Shown in pieces: positions 1 to 8,393 of a DNA stretch of 14,410 bases. The translations under genes were made by a program, and so were the position numbers. Each line of letters begins with the position of its first letter. Positions within the stretch are counted from its first letter, which is position 1. A model generated the notes under the pieces. It did no database searches, was not told the DNA's origin, and was given only the letters and a program-made list of their open reading frames with translations. Source of the stretch: Oscillospiraceae bacterium (GTDB lineage: Bacteria; Bacillota; Clostridia; Oscillospirales; Oscillospiraceae); the NCBI GenBank assembly GCA_009786775.1, contig WQRL01000008.1, forward strand, positions 1-14,410, written 5' to 3'.

Positions 1-3000
1 ATGCCTGCGCCAGGGGCTTCTTCTCTTGTTCCGGTTCCGGTTCCGATTCCTGCTCCGGATACAAAACCGCCGCCTCTAAGTCCTGCTGCAAACCTTTAAG
101 GCCCGTCACAGTGAGCTTCGATGGCAAGTCCTGTGCAACCGCATAAGGGTATGCAAAGTCATCAGGCTGTGAGCTGACGATAGGCTTCTCTTTCGCCTCC
201 GGCGGTATCTCGCCCCCCTCAGCCTTTGCTGCTAGTTCTCCTGTATTTGCCTCAGCCTGAGAAGCTACGGCAATTGCAAGGTCAATTTTTTCATTGCCTA
301 TAGCGTCACTGGCGTGGGCGGTGATGAGCCAGCCTGCCATGCTTCTTATTTCTTCAAGGAGCTGCGGTGCAACCCTCCCGCTTTGGCTGGCCTGATTTCC
401 CAGGCTTACAAATTTGTTAAGCTCCTTCTCCGCATCCTGAAATGCCGCTGTGATTATTAGCTTCTCCCGAGCTCTTGTCATGGCAACATATAGGACACGC
501 AGTTCTTCAGCCATCATTTCTGAGGTCAGCTTGGCCTGCACTGCTTGCCTTGCGATGGTCGGATATTGGATACGCCTCTCCATGTCTGTCCGCATAGGCC
601 CAAGGCCTAGGCCGGTATGGAGGACAAGAGGCTGTAACGCATCCTTGTTATTGAATCTCTTTGATGTGTCCGCGAGAAATACCACTGGAAATTCAAGGCC
701 TTTAGACTTATGAATACTCATAATCTGCACTGCCGGCACCAAGGCTCCGCCTGATGCCGCTCCGTCCCTAACTGGCTCGGCCCCCCGCTCCTGCAAGCCT
801 CTAATATATGAGAGAAATCCAAAGAGCCCTTTGTAGCCATTATTTTCAAAGGAGTGGGCTGACTGCGCCAGGAGCAGCAGGTTGTCGCGCCGCTTAGCGC
901 CTGCGCGCATAGCGCCGAAAATTTCAAGAAGCCCCGTTTTGTTATACACATGCCAAATAAACCTGTCGGCGGGCATGTCGGGCATGAGCAGGCGCATGGC
1001 CTCAATTTCACTCAAGAAATTTGCGCATTTCTCACGCAGCCCCGCTTCGAAAGCTCCCGGCGGCATAACTTCCCTGCCATCTGCATAGCGGCTCAGAGCG
1101 CCGTAGAAATCCATTTTAGGCGAACCTGTGCGTATCTTCGCGAGTTCACAGGCACTAAAGCCGAACACCGGGCAGCTCATAGCCGCCGCAAGCGGTATGT
1201 CTTGCATGGGGTTGTCTATAACTGTAAGTAGAGAGAGTGCAGCCGATATTTCGGCCGTTTCAAAGAAGCCTTCACCGCCTGGAAGCTCTACTGCAATCCC
1301 CCGCTCCGTCAGAGCACGGGCATACTGCCAGGCCTTGCCACTTATGGAGCGCAGCAAAATAACGATGTCGGAGCATAAAATCTGGCGTTTACCGCCTTTC
1401 CCATCAGTAATAAAATGCTCCCCATTTGTAAGCTCCTCAATGCGTCTTGCAATATACGCTGCTTCAATCTGCGTTTTCGCAGGGCTCTCTTCTTCATCGT
1501 CAGCCTCTGTGCCGCTCATATCAATAAGCTGCATTTCCACAGCCGTCCCGCCCAGCTCTTCGCCCGCGTCAACCCTGCCCGGTACGAGTCTTTCGCTCTT
1601 TGAATAGTCCATCTCACCGAACTCAACGGACATTATTTTTTCAAACACAAAGTTGGCCGCTTCCAAAATCCCTGCTCTGGAACGGAAGTTCTGAGAGAGC
1701 ATTATTTTGTCGCCGTAAGCATTTGCTTCACCCAAAGGCTCCGCTGCGCTTAGGACATCGTTAAACTGCCTGTACTTTTTAAGAAAAATCGTCGGGTCAG
1801 CCAGCCTGAACCGATAGATAGACTGCTTTACATCCCCTACCATGAATATATTTTTATCATCTTGCGAAACCGCCTTAAAAATCAGCTCCTGCACGGCGTT
1901 TACATCCTGGTATTCATCTACCATTATCTCTGTGTAACGCTTTGAGATGGACTTTGCAAGCCCTGTCTTTTGTCCGGTCTGTGTATCATATAGCATAGCA
2001 AGGGTTAAATGCTCAAGATCTGAGAAGTCCACCAAGCCCCGCCGGCGCTTTTCTGCTGAGTATGCCGCCCCAAAGTCCAGGACTAAATCTAGCAGAGCTC
2101 TCATAGAGGGGGCAATTGCCTGCATGTCCTCAATTAGCTCATCGGAGCTATTTTCAAAAATGGCTGCGCATTTTTTCATTGCGTCCTTGCAGCGGCTTCT
2201 TATATCTTTGAAGTCCTCATAACCCTTTAGGGCTACAGCCCTAGGGAAAGCTATGCCACTGCTGCGTCTTGCTTCATCCCACCCCCTGCCGAGGGCGGAG
2301 CAAAATGACTCTAGGCCGGAAGTTGTTTCCACGACAGATGCCCCGTACTTTTCCTCAAACGGGGTGTCTTTCGCAGCTTCCGCCAGCTTGCTCATCTCTG
2401 CAAGCCAAAAAACAGCGGTGCTCCGTGCCTTCTCCATTAGATACATGCCCCAGACGGTCTGTGAGATATCTGTCACATCATCAAGGGAGAGAGCCTTTTT
2501 CTGCTCCATAATCCAATTTCTAGGATCCGAATCGCTTTGAAGCCTTGAATAGATATCCAAAACCATTCCCGCAAGCCGCTTATCATCCCTGCCGGGTGAA
2601 ACTAGTTCCACAAGCTCCGCAAAAGCTGTAGCAGCGCCATCCTCTGCCCCCGGCCCTGTCAAGCCTTCCTCATAAGCCTGATTGAGTGTTTCTTCCAAGA
2701 CTTCGGCTTTAATCATGTCGCATTCGCTCTCATCGGCGACCCTAAAATCAGGGGGGAGCCCGGCCGTATGGGCGTTTTCACGCAGTATTTCAGTACAAAA
2801 GGAGTGGATTGTGCCAATGGGTGCCCCGCGGCATAGCATCGACTGCTTGCGCAGCCTCCTGCTTGAGGGGTTTTCACTTAGCCTTTCAAGAATTTCCTCA
2901 TAAATCCTCTCCCGCAGTTCCGCCGCCGCTGCACGGGTGTACGTAATGACGAGAAATTCATTAATACCGGCGCCCTCTTCAATGCGGGCCAGCAGCCGTT

Positions 3001-3106
3001 CCACAAGCACCTTCGTCTTACCTGAGCCTGCCGCCGCCGCTACAAGCAGGGCACAACCCCTGTGACCTATTGCCGCACCTTGCTCAGTTGTAAACTCAAA
3101 CTTCAT
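1..3106 (-). CDS. addA: ATP-dependent helicase/nuclease subunit A (AddA), 3' end cut by window edge
   Basis: AddA is the UvrD-like 3'-5' helicase and nuclease subunit of AddAB, which resects double-strand breaks up to Chi and loads RecA. The frame is open from the ATG at 3106 to the left edge (1035 codons, last full codon at 2-4), so it lacks a stop here. Visible superfamily 1 motifs: Walker A AAAAGSGKT (about 23-31), VDEYQDVN with catalytic DE (403-404), VGDVKQSIYRFR (motif III), MSIHKSKGLEFP (motif V, about 796-807), and YVAMTRARE (motif VI, about 873-881). The region ends with the conserved TVTGLKG-type segment and a Glu/Pro-rich linker. Full AddA proteins are about 1200 residues, so the missing part should be the C-terminal RecB-like nuclease domain. 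The ATG overlaps the end of addB by 11 bases and has a GGAGG site 8 nt upstream. Confidence 0.96.
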   Translation of the reverse strand, partial: MKFEFTTEQGAAIGHRGCALLVAAAAGSGKTKVLVERLLARIEEGAGINEFLVITYTRAAAAELRERIYEEILERLSENPSSRRLRKQSMLCRGAPIGTIHSFCTEILRENAHTAGLPPDFRVADESECDMIKAEVLEETLNQAYEEGLTGPGAEDGAATAFAELVELVSPGRDDKRLAGMVLDIYSRLQSDSDPRNWIMEQKKALSLDDVTDISQTVWGMYLMEKARSTAVFWLAEMSKLAEAAKDTPFEEKYGASVVETTSGLESFCSALGRGWDEARRSSGIAFPRAVALKGYEDFKDIRSRCKDAMKKCAAIFENSSDELIEDMQAIAPSMRALLDLVLDFGAAYSAEKRRRGLVDFSDLEHLTLAMLYDTQTGQKTGLAKSISKRYTEIMVDEYQDVNAVQELIFKAVSQDDKNIFMVGDVKQSIYRFRLADPTIFLKKYRQFNDVLSAAEPLGEANAYGDKIMLSQNFRSRAGILEAANFVFEKIMSVEFGEMDYSKSERLVPGRVDAGEELGGTAVEMQLIDMSGTEADDEEESPAKTQIEAAYIARRIEELTNGEHFITDGKGGKRQILCSDIVILLRSISGKAWQYARALTERGIAVELPGGEGFFETAEISAALSLLTVIDNPMQDIPLAAAMSCPVFGFSACELAKIRTGSPKMDFYGALSRYADGREVMPPGAFEAGLREKCANFLSEIEAMRLLMPDMPADRFIWHVYNKTGLLEIFGAMRAGAKRRDNLLLLAQSAHSFENNGYKGLFGFLSYIRGLQERGAEPVRDGAASGGALVPAVQIMSIHKSKGLEFPVVFLADTSKRFNNKDALQPLVLHTGLGLGPMRTDMERRIQYPTIARQAVQAKLTSEMMAEELRVLYVAMTRAREKLIITAAFQDAEKELNKFVSLGNQASQSGRVAPQLLEEIRSMAGWLITAHASDAIGNEKIDLAIAVASQAEANTGELAAKAEGGEIPPEAKEKPIVSSQPDDFAYPYAVAQDLPSKLTVTGLKGLQQDLEAAVLYPEQESEPEPEQEKKPLAQA

Positions 3107-6100
3107 ATTGCTGCCCTCCAAGCGGCGCGCCGGCGCCATCTGATGCTGCTTTGAGTGTTTCCCAAACCTCTGACATTTTGATTTTGCTGCCATAGCGCCT
3201 CTTTCCGCCATCTTCCGGGTCAAAGGTACACACGCAGTGGTACTCGCAGTATGTACAAGCATTGTCACTTTCGCTTTTGAAAAATGGATTACATGCAATT
3301 TTCCCGGTCAATATCTCCGATGAGGCTTTTTTTAGCATGCGGGCTATGTGCTCTGAAAGCAGCCCCACCTGGGAGGGAGTGACTAGGCTGTCCCCATATA
3401 ACGTACCGTCTGCCTTGGACTTTACCGGTATGTACTGCTTGCTGCTGCTTGTCTCCATCGCATTTATCACCGCAGGGTCATCGAGCAGAATACCGCTTCT
3501 GCGCAGTTCCTTGCTTCTTAGCTTAATTAAGTCCTCATCTGTGGAGCCTCGCGGTGCCCTCAGCACCACATCACGGGCCGGGACATACAGCACGCCGGCA
3601 GGGCTGATTTCGCTCCCATACCGCACAGCTCCGTATTTCCCTATGGCAAACAGGTATACTAGCATCTGCATATCCCTGCCATACATCACATCGGACAGGT
3701 TAAAGGCTTTCTTTCCTGTCTTGTAGTCCACAACCCTCAGGTACTGCCTGTCCCCATGTTTCCAGCCGTCGATTCTGTCAATTATGCCCCGCAGGTTTAT
3801 ATGCGGCAGGGTGAGATCATCGGAGCCTCCGCTCTCCCGGGCTTCCTCTATTAGCTGCAATATATCCAGCTCAAATTCCAGGGGCTCAAAATCTGAATGC
3901 TTTAGCTCCCCCAGCATGTCTGACAGCACTCTTAAAGTGTTTTTTTCAAGCCTGTGGAACAGGTACTTAAATCGGGCATTTCTCCCCTCAAAGCCGAAGA
4001 GTTCATCTCTTATGTACCCCTCTATAAGCCTTTTTGAGAGATTAAGGCAGAGCTCCTCATCCGCATCCTTAAATCCTACAGTGCGCTTTAGTTCCTTTGT
4101 CACGCCCTCAAGCACATAGTGCATAAATGTACCTGCCATTGACGCATCAAATACAGCCGGTATCCGCGGCTTAAGTTTCAGTCCGCTGCCCAGAAAATGA
4201 AGATAGGGGCACTGATAATATTTATCCACGCGGGACGGCGAGAGTGCCAGATTCGTGCCATATAGCTCTATAGCGGCCGCTGCTGGCATGTCTTGCTTGT
4301 TTTTTTCAAAGTCAGGTTCCCATATGTTTGCTAAAACTGCTGGCAGATGGCTTTGCTCAGGCTGCGTAAGTTCGCCTATGTAGAACATCTGCTTAAGCCG
4401 CTTTACAAGCGGTGAGGGCCTGCTTCCCCCGCTCTGCGGGTATATCATCACAAGCTCTTCCGAGGGCAGCGTGAGCGCGGAATAAAGCATGTTCATTTCA
4501 TGGCACAATCTGGCTTCAAGCCCTGCTGGAATTCTGGCGCCCAGTGTGCCCAGTTCCTCCCGTTCGCTCTCTGAGAGCGCACCGCCCCCCTTTGATAGCA
4601 TCGGCATATTCTCATCCGTCGCACCTAGTATTATCAGGCATTTTATGTCTCTGCGCCTGCTCATGGCCATGCTGCCAATCGCAGTTCTGTCAAGGGAAAC
4701 AGGGATAACCCCCACATCATATCTGGACATAACAAGGGAGAAGAGTTTGCGAAACTCGGATGGGGTTAGATCTGTGGTGCCTAAAATTGTGTGCATTTGC
4801 TCCATGCCGCCTACAATTACATCCCAAAGCTGGGTATATTCATCAGCCAAGCGCGGCTCTGCGCGCCTGTGCAGCTCTTCTGCCTTGTCTAAGAGGTGCT
4901 TAGGCAGTTCAATGTCCTCCATGAACGTAAATAAGGCCCTGAGCTTGGAGGCCGCTTCACTGCCTGTGCGCAGCCCGTCCCTCAATTTTAGTACAGGCTG
5001 AATTATTTTCCTCCTCAGAGCGTTTAGGCGCTCCAGGACTTCTTTATCTGCATCTTTGGCGCCCCCGTCTCCACCTCCATACCCCGAGGGCGGCAATGTC
5101 CATTCCTTTGTCCACATTGTGCCCCTGATATTCCATATGAGCACATAGTTCTCTAGCTCGGCATATTGATCCGCCGTCAGACCTGCAAGGCCGGTCTTGA
5201 TATACCTAAACACAGCCTTGTATTCCCAGCCCAAGGCTGCTATTTCCAAAGCTGCATCTATGTGTGCCACCGGAGGTTTGTCTAAAATGTCCTCCCTGCC
5301 GCTTGAGAAAAATGGTATCCCATATTTTTCAAAAACATTTTCACATATTACGCCATATTGCTCCCAGTCCCGGGCCATTACGGCGACATCCCGCCACCGG
5401 TATCCACCCCTCACTAGCTCCAGGACTTTGTTTGCAGCAACTTCGCATTCTGCATACCTGGTGGGGGCGGCATAGATTGAAACCGCGCCCGGCTCACCGC
5501 TGTATTCGGCTTTTTCGTGGCTAAATAAATGTTTTTCGTTAAATATCAGTTGCGCGCTCTTCTCGGTATTACACCTTGCTTCTACAGCCACATGTTCACT
5601 GACTTCAACTCCATGATTTGAGGCCAGCTCACGAAGCTGGGCTGCGGCTTTGCGCGGAAGGTCGAAGACCTCGTTGTCATCACTGGGGTCATATGTCAGG
5701 CAGACCGTTATTTCCGCATCTTTTTGAAGAAGTTTGTCCAAAATGTGGAGTTCCTGCGCTGTAAAGTCATTAAAACCGTCGAAAAACAGGTGGCCTGTCT
5801 CTCCGGTTTGGCTCTCGCCGATTACCTCTGCCAGCACTTCAAGCATGTCGGTGTTGTCGCCGCCATGGACTTCAAGAAGGGAGTCATAGGCACTGAGGAT
5901 AAGAGCCAGGTCGCTTAGCTTTCCTGAGAGGGGCTGCCCTACCTTTGAAGATATCTGCTGCAATGTGCTCGCCGGAATACGGTATGTTTTCAGTTCCTTT
6001 ACCGCCTCTAGCATACTCTCTAAGAGCTCTAGCCTTATCCCTTTGGCTCCGAACACTTGCAGCTTAGCTGCAACCGACTCAATGGCGCGGTGCATTACGA

Positions 6101-6368
6101 GAATCTGCCCACCGCCGTCGAGAAACCTTGAGGGGTAGCCAAGCTCCAAAAATACGCGCCCGCATAGGCGCGTAAAGCTCAAGGTTTCACCGTGCAGCGA
6201 CAGCGCATCGCCGCAATACCCGCACAGTTGCCTTTCGGCATAGTGCGAGTATTGCTCAGGCACGATAAGCAAAAGCCCGGTTTCACCCGCAAGCATTGCA
6301 TTTCGTATACGCTCTTGTACCAGCGCCGTCTTACCGGTGCCGGCGCGGCCTATAATTAGATTTAGCAT
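3096..6368 (-). CDS. addB: ATP-dependent helicase/nuclease subunit B (AddB)
   Basis: AddB is the partner of AddA. In Bacillus AddAB it carries Chi recognition, a second RecB-family nuclease and a 4Fe-4S cluster. The 1090-residue product begins MLNLIIGRAGTGKT, a Walker A at 7-14. The C-terminal nuclease domain shows GIIDRID (D864, D867) and VVDYKTGKK (D881, K883), the usual acidic/lysine active site. Cluster cysteines are C720 in YYQCPYLHF and C1038, C1041, C1047 in the pattern Cx2Cx5C, as in B. subtilis AddB. An extra Cys, C1045, lies inside that motif. Length is near the family norm (about 1150). The ATG shares its A with the TAA of the upstream flavoprotein gene (TAATG), and no strong Shine-Dalgarno is visible, so it is probably translated by coupling. 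The stop lies 11 bases inside addA. Confidence 0.96.
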   Translation of the reverse strand: MLNLIIGRAGTGKTALVQERIRNAMLAGETGLLLIVPEQYSHYAERQLCGYCGDALSLHGETLSFTRLCGRVFLELGYPSRFLDGGGQILVMHRAIESVAAKLQVFGAKGIRLELLESMLEAVKELKTYRIPASTLQQISSKVGQPLSGKLSDLALILSAYDSLLEVHGGDNTDMLEVLAEVIGESQTGETGHLFFDGFNDFTAQELHILDKLLQKDAEITVCLTYDPSDDNEVFDLPRKAAAQLRELASNHGVEVSEHVAVEARCNTEKSAQLIFNEKHLFSHEKAEYSGEPGAVSIYAAPTRYAECEVAANKVLELVRGGYRWRDVAVMARDWEQYGVICENVFEKYGIPFFSSGREDILDKPPVAHIDAALEIAALGWEYKAVFRYIKTGLAGLTADQYAELENYVLIWNIRGTMWTKEWTLPPSGYGGGDGGAKDADKEVLERLNALRRKIIQPVLKLRDGLRTGSEAASKLRALFTFMEDIELPKHLLDKAEELHRRAEPRLADEYTQLWDVIVGGMEQMHTILGTTDLTPSEFRKLFSLVMSRYDVGVIPVSLDRTAIGSMAMSRRRDIKCLIILGATDENMPMLSKGGGALSESEREELGTLGARIPAGLEARLCHEMNMLYSALTLPSEELVMIYPQSGGSRPSPLVKRLKQMFYIGELTQPEQSHLPAVLANIWEPDFEKNKQDMPAAAAIELYGTNLALSPSRVDKYYQCPYLHFLGSGLKLKPRIPAVFDASMAGTFMHYVLEGVTKELKRTVGFKDADEELCLNLSKRLIEGYIRDELFGFEGRNARFKYLFHRLEKNTLRVLSDMLGELKHSDFEPLEFELDILQLIEEARESGGSDDLTLPHINLRGIIDRIDGWKHGDRQYLRVVDYKTGKKAFNLSDVMYGRDMQMLVYLFAIGKYGAVRYGSEISPAGVLYVPARDVVLRAPRGSTDEDLIKLRSKELRRSGILLDDPAVINAMETSSSKQYIPVKSKADGTLYGDSLVTPSQVGLLSEHIARMLKKASSEILTGKIACNPFFKSESDNACTYCEYHCVCTFDPEDGGKRRYGSKIKMSEVWETLKAASDGAGAPLGGQQYEV
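3115..3119 (-). promoter_or_regulatory. Shine-Dalgarno site of addA inside addB
   Basis: Read on the minus strand, GGAGG lies 8 nt before the addA ATG (3104-3106), within the last codons of addB. It fixes the addA start and points to translational coupling of the two subunits, whose products act as a 1:1 heterodimer. Confidence 0.75.
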
Positions 6369-6988
6369 TACTTACCGTCGTGGAAATTGGTCATGTAGCG
6401 TTTCTCTTCCTTCTCCGGCAGCGGCACTCCTGAGTTAAAGCATTTTAACATCCATGCCATATTGTTGCCCAGAACACGCATTACCGAAAGCCCCTCAAGG
6501 TCTTTTTCAACATGCTCAGGAGTAAAGCCGTGCACCACATTCCAGTACTGGGAAGATACCACAGGCATCTGGGCATATGTGAAGTATTTGTTGAGCCTCT
6601 CAAAAGCCGCCGTGCCCCCGCTCCTGCGGCAGTTTACCACGCAGGCGGCAGGCTTGTGCTTAAACTTGCCCATGCTGGAGTAAAACACCCGGTCTAAAAC
6701 TGCACAAAGAGCGCCGTTAGGGCCTGAGAAGTAGACAGGTGAACCCACGACTAAGCCGTCAGCCTCGCGAATTTTCGCTGCCAGGTCATTGCAGATATCA
6801 TCATTAAAAATGCAGGCCTTAAGCTCAGAACACTTCCTACATGCGATACAGCCGTGCACAGGCTTTGTCCCAAGCTGAAACCACTCGGTTTCAATACCGT
6901 TTTTTGTAAGGGCCTTCCCTACCTCAGATAGTGCTGTAAATGTGCAGCCGTCCTTGTTGGGGCTTCCGTTGAGTAGTAGTACTTTCAT
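6368..6988 (-). CDS. Flavodoxin-fold NAD(P)H/FMN reductase-like protein with Isf-type cysteine motif
   Basis: A 206-residue protein of the NADPH-dependent FMN reductase / iron-sulfur flavoprotein superfamily. Visible features: MKVLLLNGSPNKDGCT, strand 1 plus the FMN phosphate loop (about 7-16), and VVGSPVYFSGPNGAL, the isoalloxazine-binding loop (about 85-99). Cysteines 47, 50, 53 and 59 form CIACRKC-x5-C, i.e. Cx2Cx2Cx5C. This is the compact motif that binds a 4Fe-4S cluster in archaeal Isf, but related clostridial flavodoxin-fold proteins of unproven cluster content share it. The likely role is cytosolic electron transfer; substrate unknown. I chose the ATG at 6988. A TTG at 7000 would add four residues, but it is part of the sequence that forms the GGGAGG ribosome site. 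It follows the UPF0316 gene by 17 nt and joins addB by TAATG. Confidence 0.85.
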   Translation of the reverse strand: MKVLLLNGSPNKDGCTFTALSEVGKALTKNGIETEWFQLGTKPVHGCIACRKCSELKACIFNDDICNDLAAKIREADGLVVGSPVYFSGPNGALCAVLDRVFYSSMGKFKHKPAACVVNCRRSGGTAAFERLNKYFTYAQMPVVSSQYWNVVHGFTPEHVEKDLEGLSVMRVLGNNMAWMLKCFNSGVPLPEKEEKRYMTNFHDGK

Positions 6989-7005
6989 AATTCCTCCCAA
7001 ATTTA

Positions 7006-7521
7006 TTATTTCATTACCATCCTGCGCTCAATTATGCCGCGGGAAAGGCTTTTTATTTCAGTTACTGTTATAAACACATTTTCATATTCCTTTAGCATCC
7101 TCATTGTCACGGGAATGTCTTTTCTGTGTATCTTGATGTTCACTGCTAGTTTCTTGCCCTCTCTGCCTTCGCAGTCAAATGTTGTCACGCCGTAGCCTTT
7201 TTCACGCAGCTGCACCGTTATCTGCTTGGCCTTTTCAAAATCCGCTATAATCTCTATCTGTGAGAGCCCTAGAGCCAGCTTGTCCTCAATGAGCATCCCT
7301 ACAAAGATACCCACCACGAAGGCCGCACCGAAGGCCACTGCGAGCATCGGATCCTCATTGAGCCCTAGCAGCACCGTACTTGCAAGTACAAGCCAAATTG
7401 TGATCTCAACAGCGGAAAGCAAGCTCGCCGCAATTCTGTTGCCCCTTGTGGTCAAAACAAGCCGCACGGTCATTATTGCGACCTCTAGGAGCTTTGCAAA
7501 AAATATAATTGCGTAAATCAT
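7006..7521 (-). CDS. UPF0316 (DUF5698 + DUF2179) membrane protein
   Basis: A 171-residue membrane protein that resembles the UPF0316 family: an N-terminal membrane part of three hydrophobic segments (roughly 1-23, 30-53 and 57-78) followed by a soluble DUF2179-type domain (about 85-165). The family has no established function. DUF2179 domains also cap YitT-type membrane proteins, where a small-ligand sensing role has been suggested. Seen here: the loop NEDPMLAVAFGAAFVVG, the turn GMLIEDKLALG, then alternating beta and helical segments with a run of charged residues. The ATG overlaps the ispE stop as ATGA, and a GGGG tract lies 5 nt upstream. No signal peptide cleavage site is apparent; segment 1 would act as an anchor. 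Assignment is from pattern recognition, not a search. Confidence 0.8.
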   Translation of the reverse strand: MIYAIIFFAKLLEVAIMTVRLVLTTRGNRIAASLLSAVEITIWLVLASTVLLGLNEDPMLAVAFGAAFVVGIFVGMLIEDKLALGLSQIEIIADFEKAKQITVQLREKGYGVTTFDCEGREGKKLAVNIKIHRKDIPVTMRMLKEYENVFITVTEIKSLSRGIIERRMVMK

Positions 7522-8390
7522 TTATACCCCAACCTTTCAACCGTCCGCGACAAAAAGCACTCCTTATAGCTCTTGCGAAGCTGAATATATGCTTCCTGCG
7601 CCGCATCTCCATTTTCAAAAAGCCCTATTACGGACGGGCCGGAGCCAGTCATGACTGTCCCTATGGCATTTTTATCCTGCATAACGCCTTTGATTTCATC
7701 TATCTCCCTGCCGCCCCTAGGCAGCACGTCTTCAAACACATTGTACATCCGCCTGGCCACTCCGGTCAAATCTGAGCGGCTAAGGGCTTTAATTAGCCCT
7801 GGAGTGTCGGGCCTTGCCTTTATTTTGTCAACATTTATTCTCTTAAAAAGCGCCGGGGTGCTGCATGAAAATGGCGGCTTGCAAATTAGAATAAAGCATT
7901 CCGGCAGCGGCGTTAGGTTTGTGAGAATTTCCCCCCTGCCTTCTGCGAGGCTCGTGCCCCCGTCAATGCAAAACGGCACATCTGAGCCAACCTCCATCCC
8001 GATTTTTTCAAGCTCCGCCCTTGTAAGAGCCGTCTTAAACATCTTGTCCAAAATGCGCAGCACACAAGCTCCATCGGAGCTGCCTCCGCCAAGCCCTGCA
8101 CAGACCGGAATTTTTTTCACAAGTTCGATATGAGTCCTATACCCTGTAATTGCCGTGTAGTTAAAAAATGCCAGAGCCGCCTTGGCTGCTATGTTCCGCG
8201 CATCGCCGGGGAGAAACGAAAGTTCCGATTTTACTCTTATGCCCTCACCCTTCTCACATGTGAGGGTTATCTCATCAGCTAGGCTCACCGACTGCATTAC
8301 CATCTGCATGGAGTGGTAGCCGTCGGGCATTTTTGAAACTATATCCAGGGATAAATTAACCTTGGCATACGCCAGTGCTGTTTCCGTCAT
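7518..8390 (-). CDS. ispE: 4-diphosphocytidyl-2-C-methyl-D-erythritol kinase (IspE)
   Basis: IspE phosphorylates the 2-hydroxyl of CDP-methylerythritol with ATP, the fourth step of the MEP isoprenoid pathway in the cytosol. The 290-residue length is normal. GHMP-kinase hallmarks: AYAKVNLSLDI at 7-17 with the substrate lysine K10, the ATP-binding loop PVCAGLGGGSSDGA at about 95-108, VGSDVPFC with catalytic D137, and VMTGSGPSVIGLF near the C terminus. The presence of IspE implies a MEP-pathway organism. It starts 3 nt after the apgM stop. The best purine-rich site (AGGAG) is about 15 nt upstream, which is far, so initiation may depend on coupling. The stop overlaps the next gene as ATGA. Confidence 0.96.
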   Translation of the reverse strand: MTETALAYAKVNLSLDIVSKMPDGYHSMQMVMQSVSLADEITLTCEKGEGIRVKSELSFLPGDARNIAAKAALAFFNYTAITGYRTHIELVKKIPVCAGLGGGSSDGACVLRILDKMFKTALTRAELEKIGMEVGSDVPFCIDGGTSLAEGRGEILTNLTPLPECFILICKPPFSCSTPALFKRINVDKIKARPDTPGLIKALSRSDLTGVARRMYNVFEDVLPRGGREIDEIKGVMQDKNAIGTVMTGSGPSVIGLFENGDAAQEAYIQLRKSYKECFLSRTVERLGYK

Positions 8391-8393
8391 AGG

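Noticed and set aside
450..2903. Plus-strand frames across the left 3 kb
   Set aside because: They lie antisense to addA, whose helicase motifs are all in one open minus-strand frame.
3262..5918. Several plus-strand frames of 60-170 codons inside addB
   Set aside because: They are antisense shadows of a well-supported gene, with serine-rich low-complexity translations and no ribosome sites or recognisable motifs.
6989..7000. TTG start adding MGGI to the flavoprotein
   Set aside because: These bases form the ribosome binding site for the ATG at 6988, and no other ribosome site lies before the TTG.
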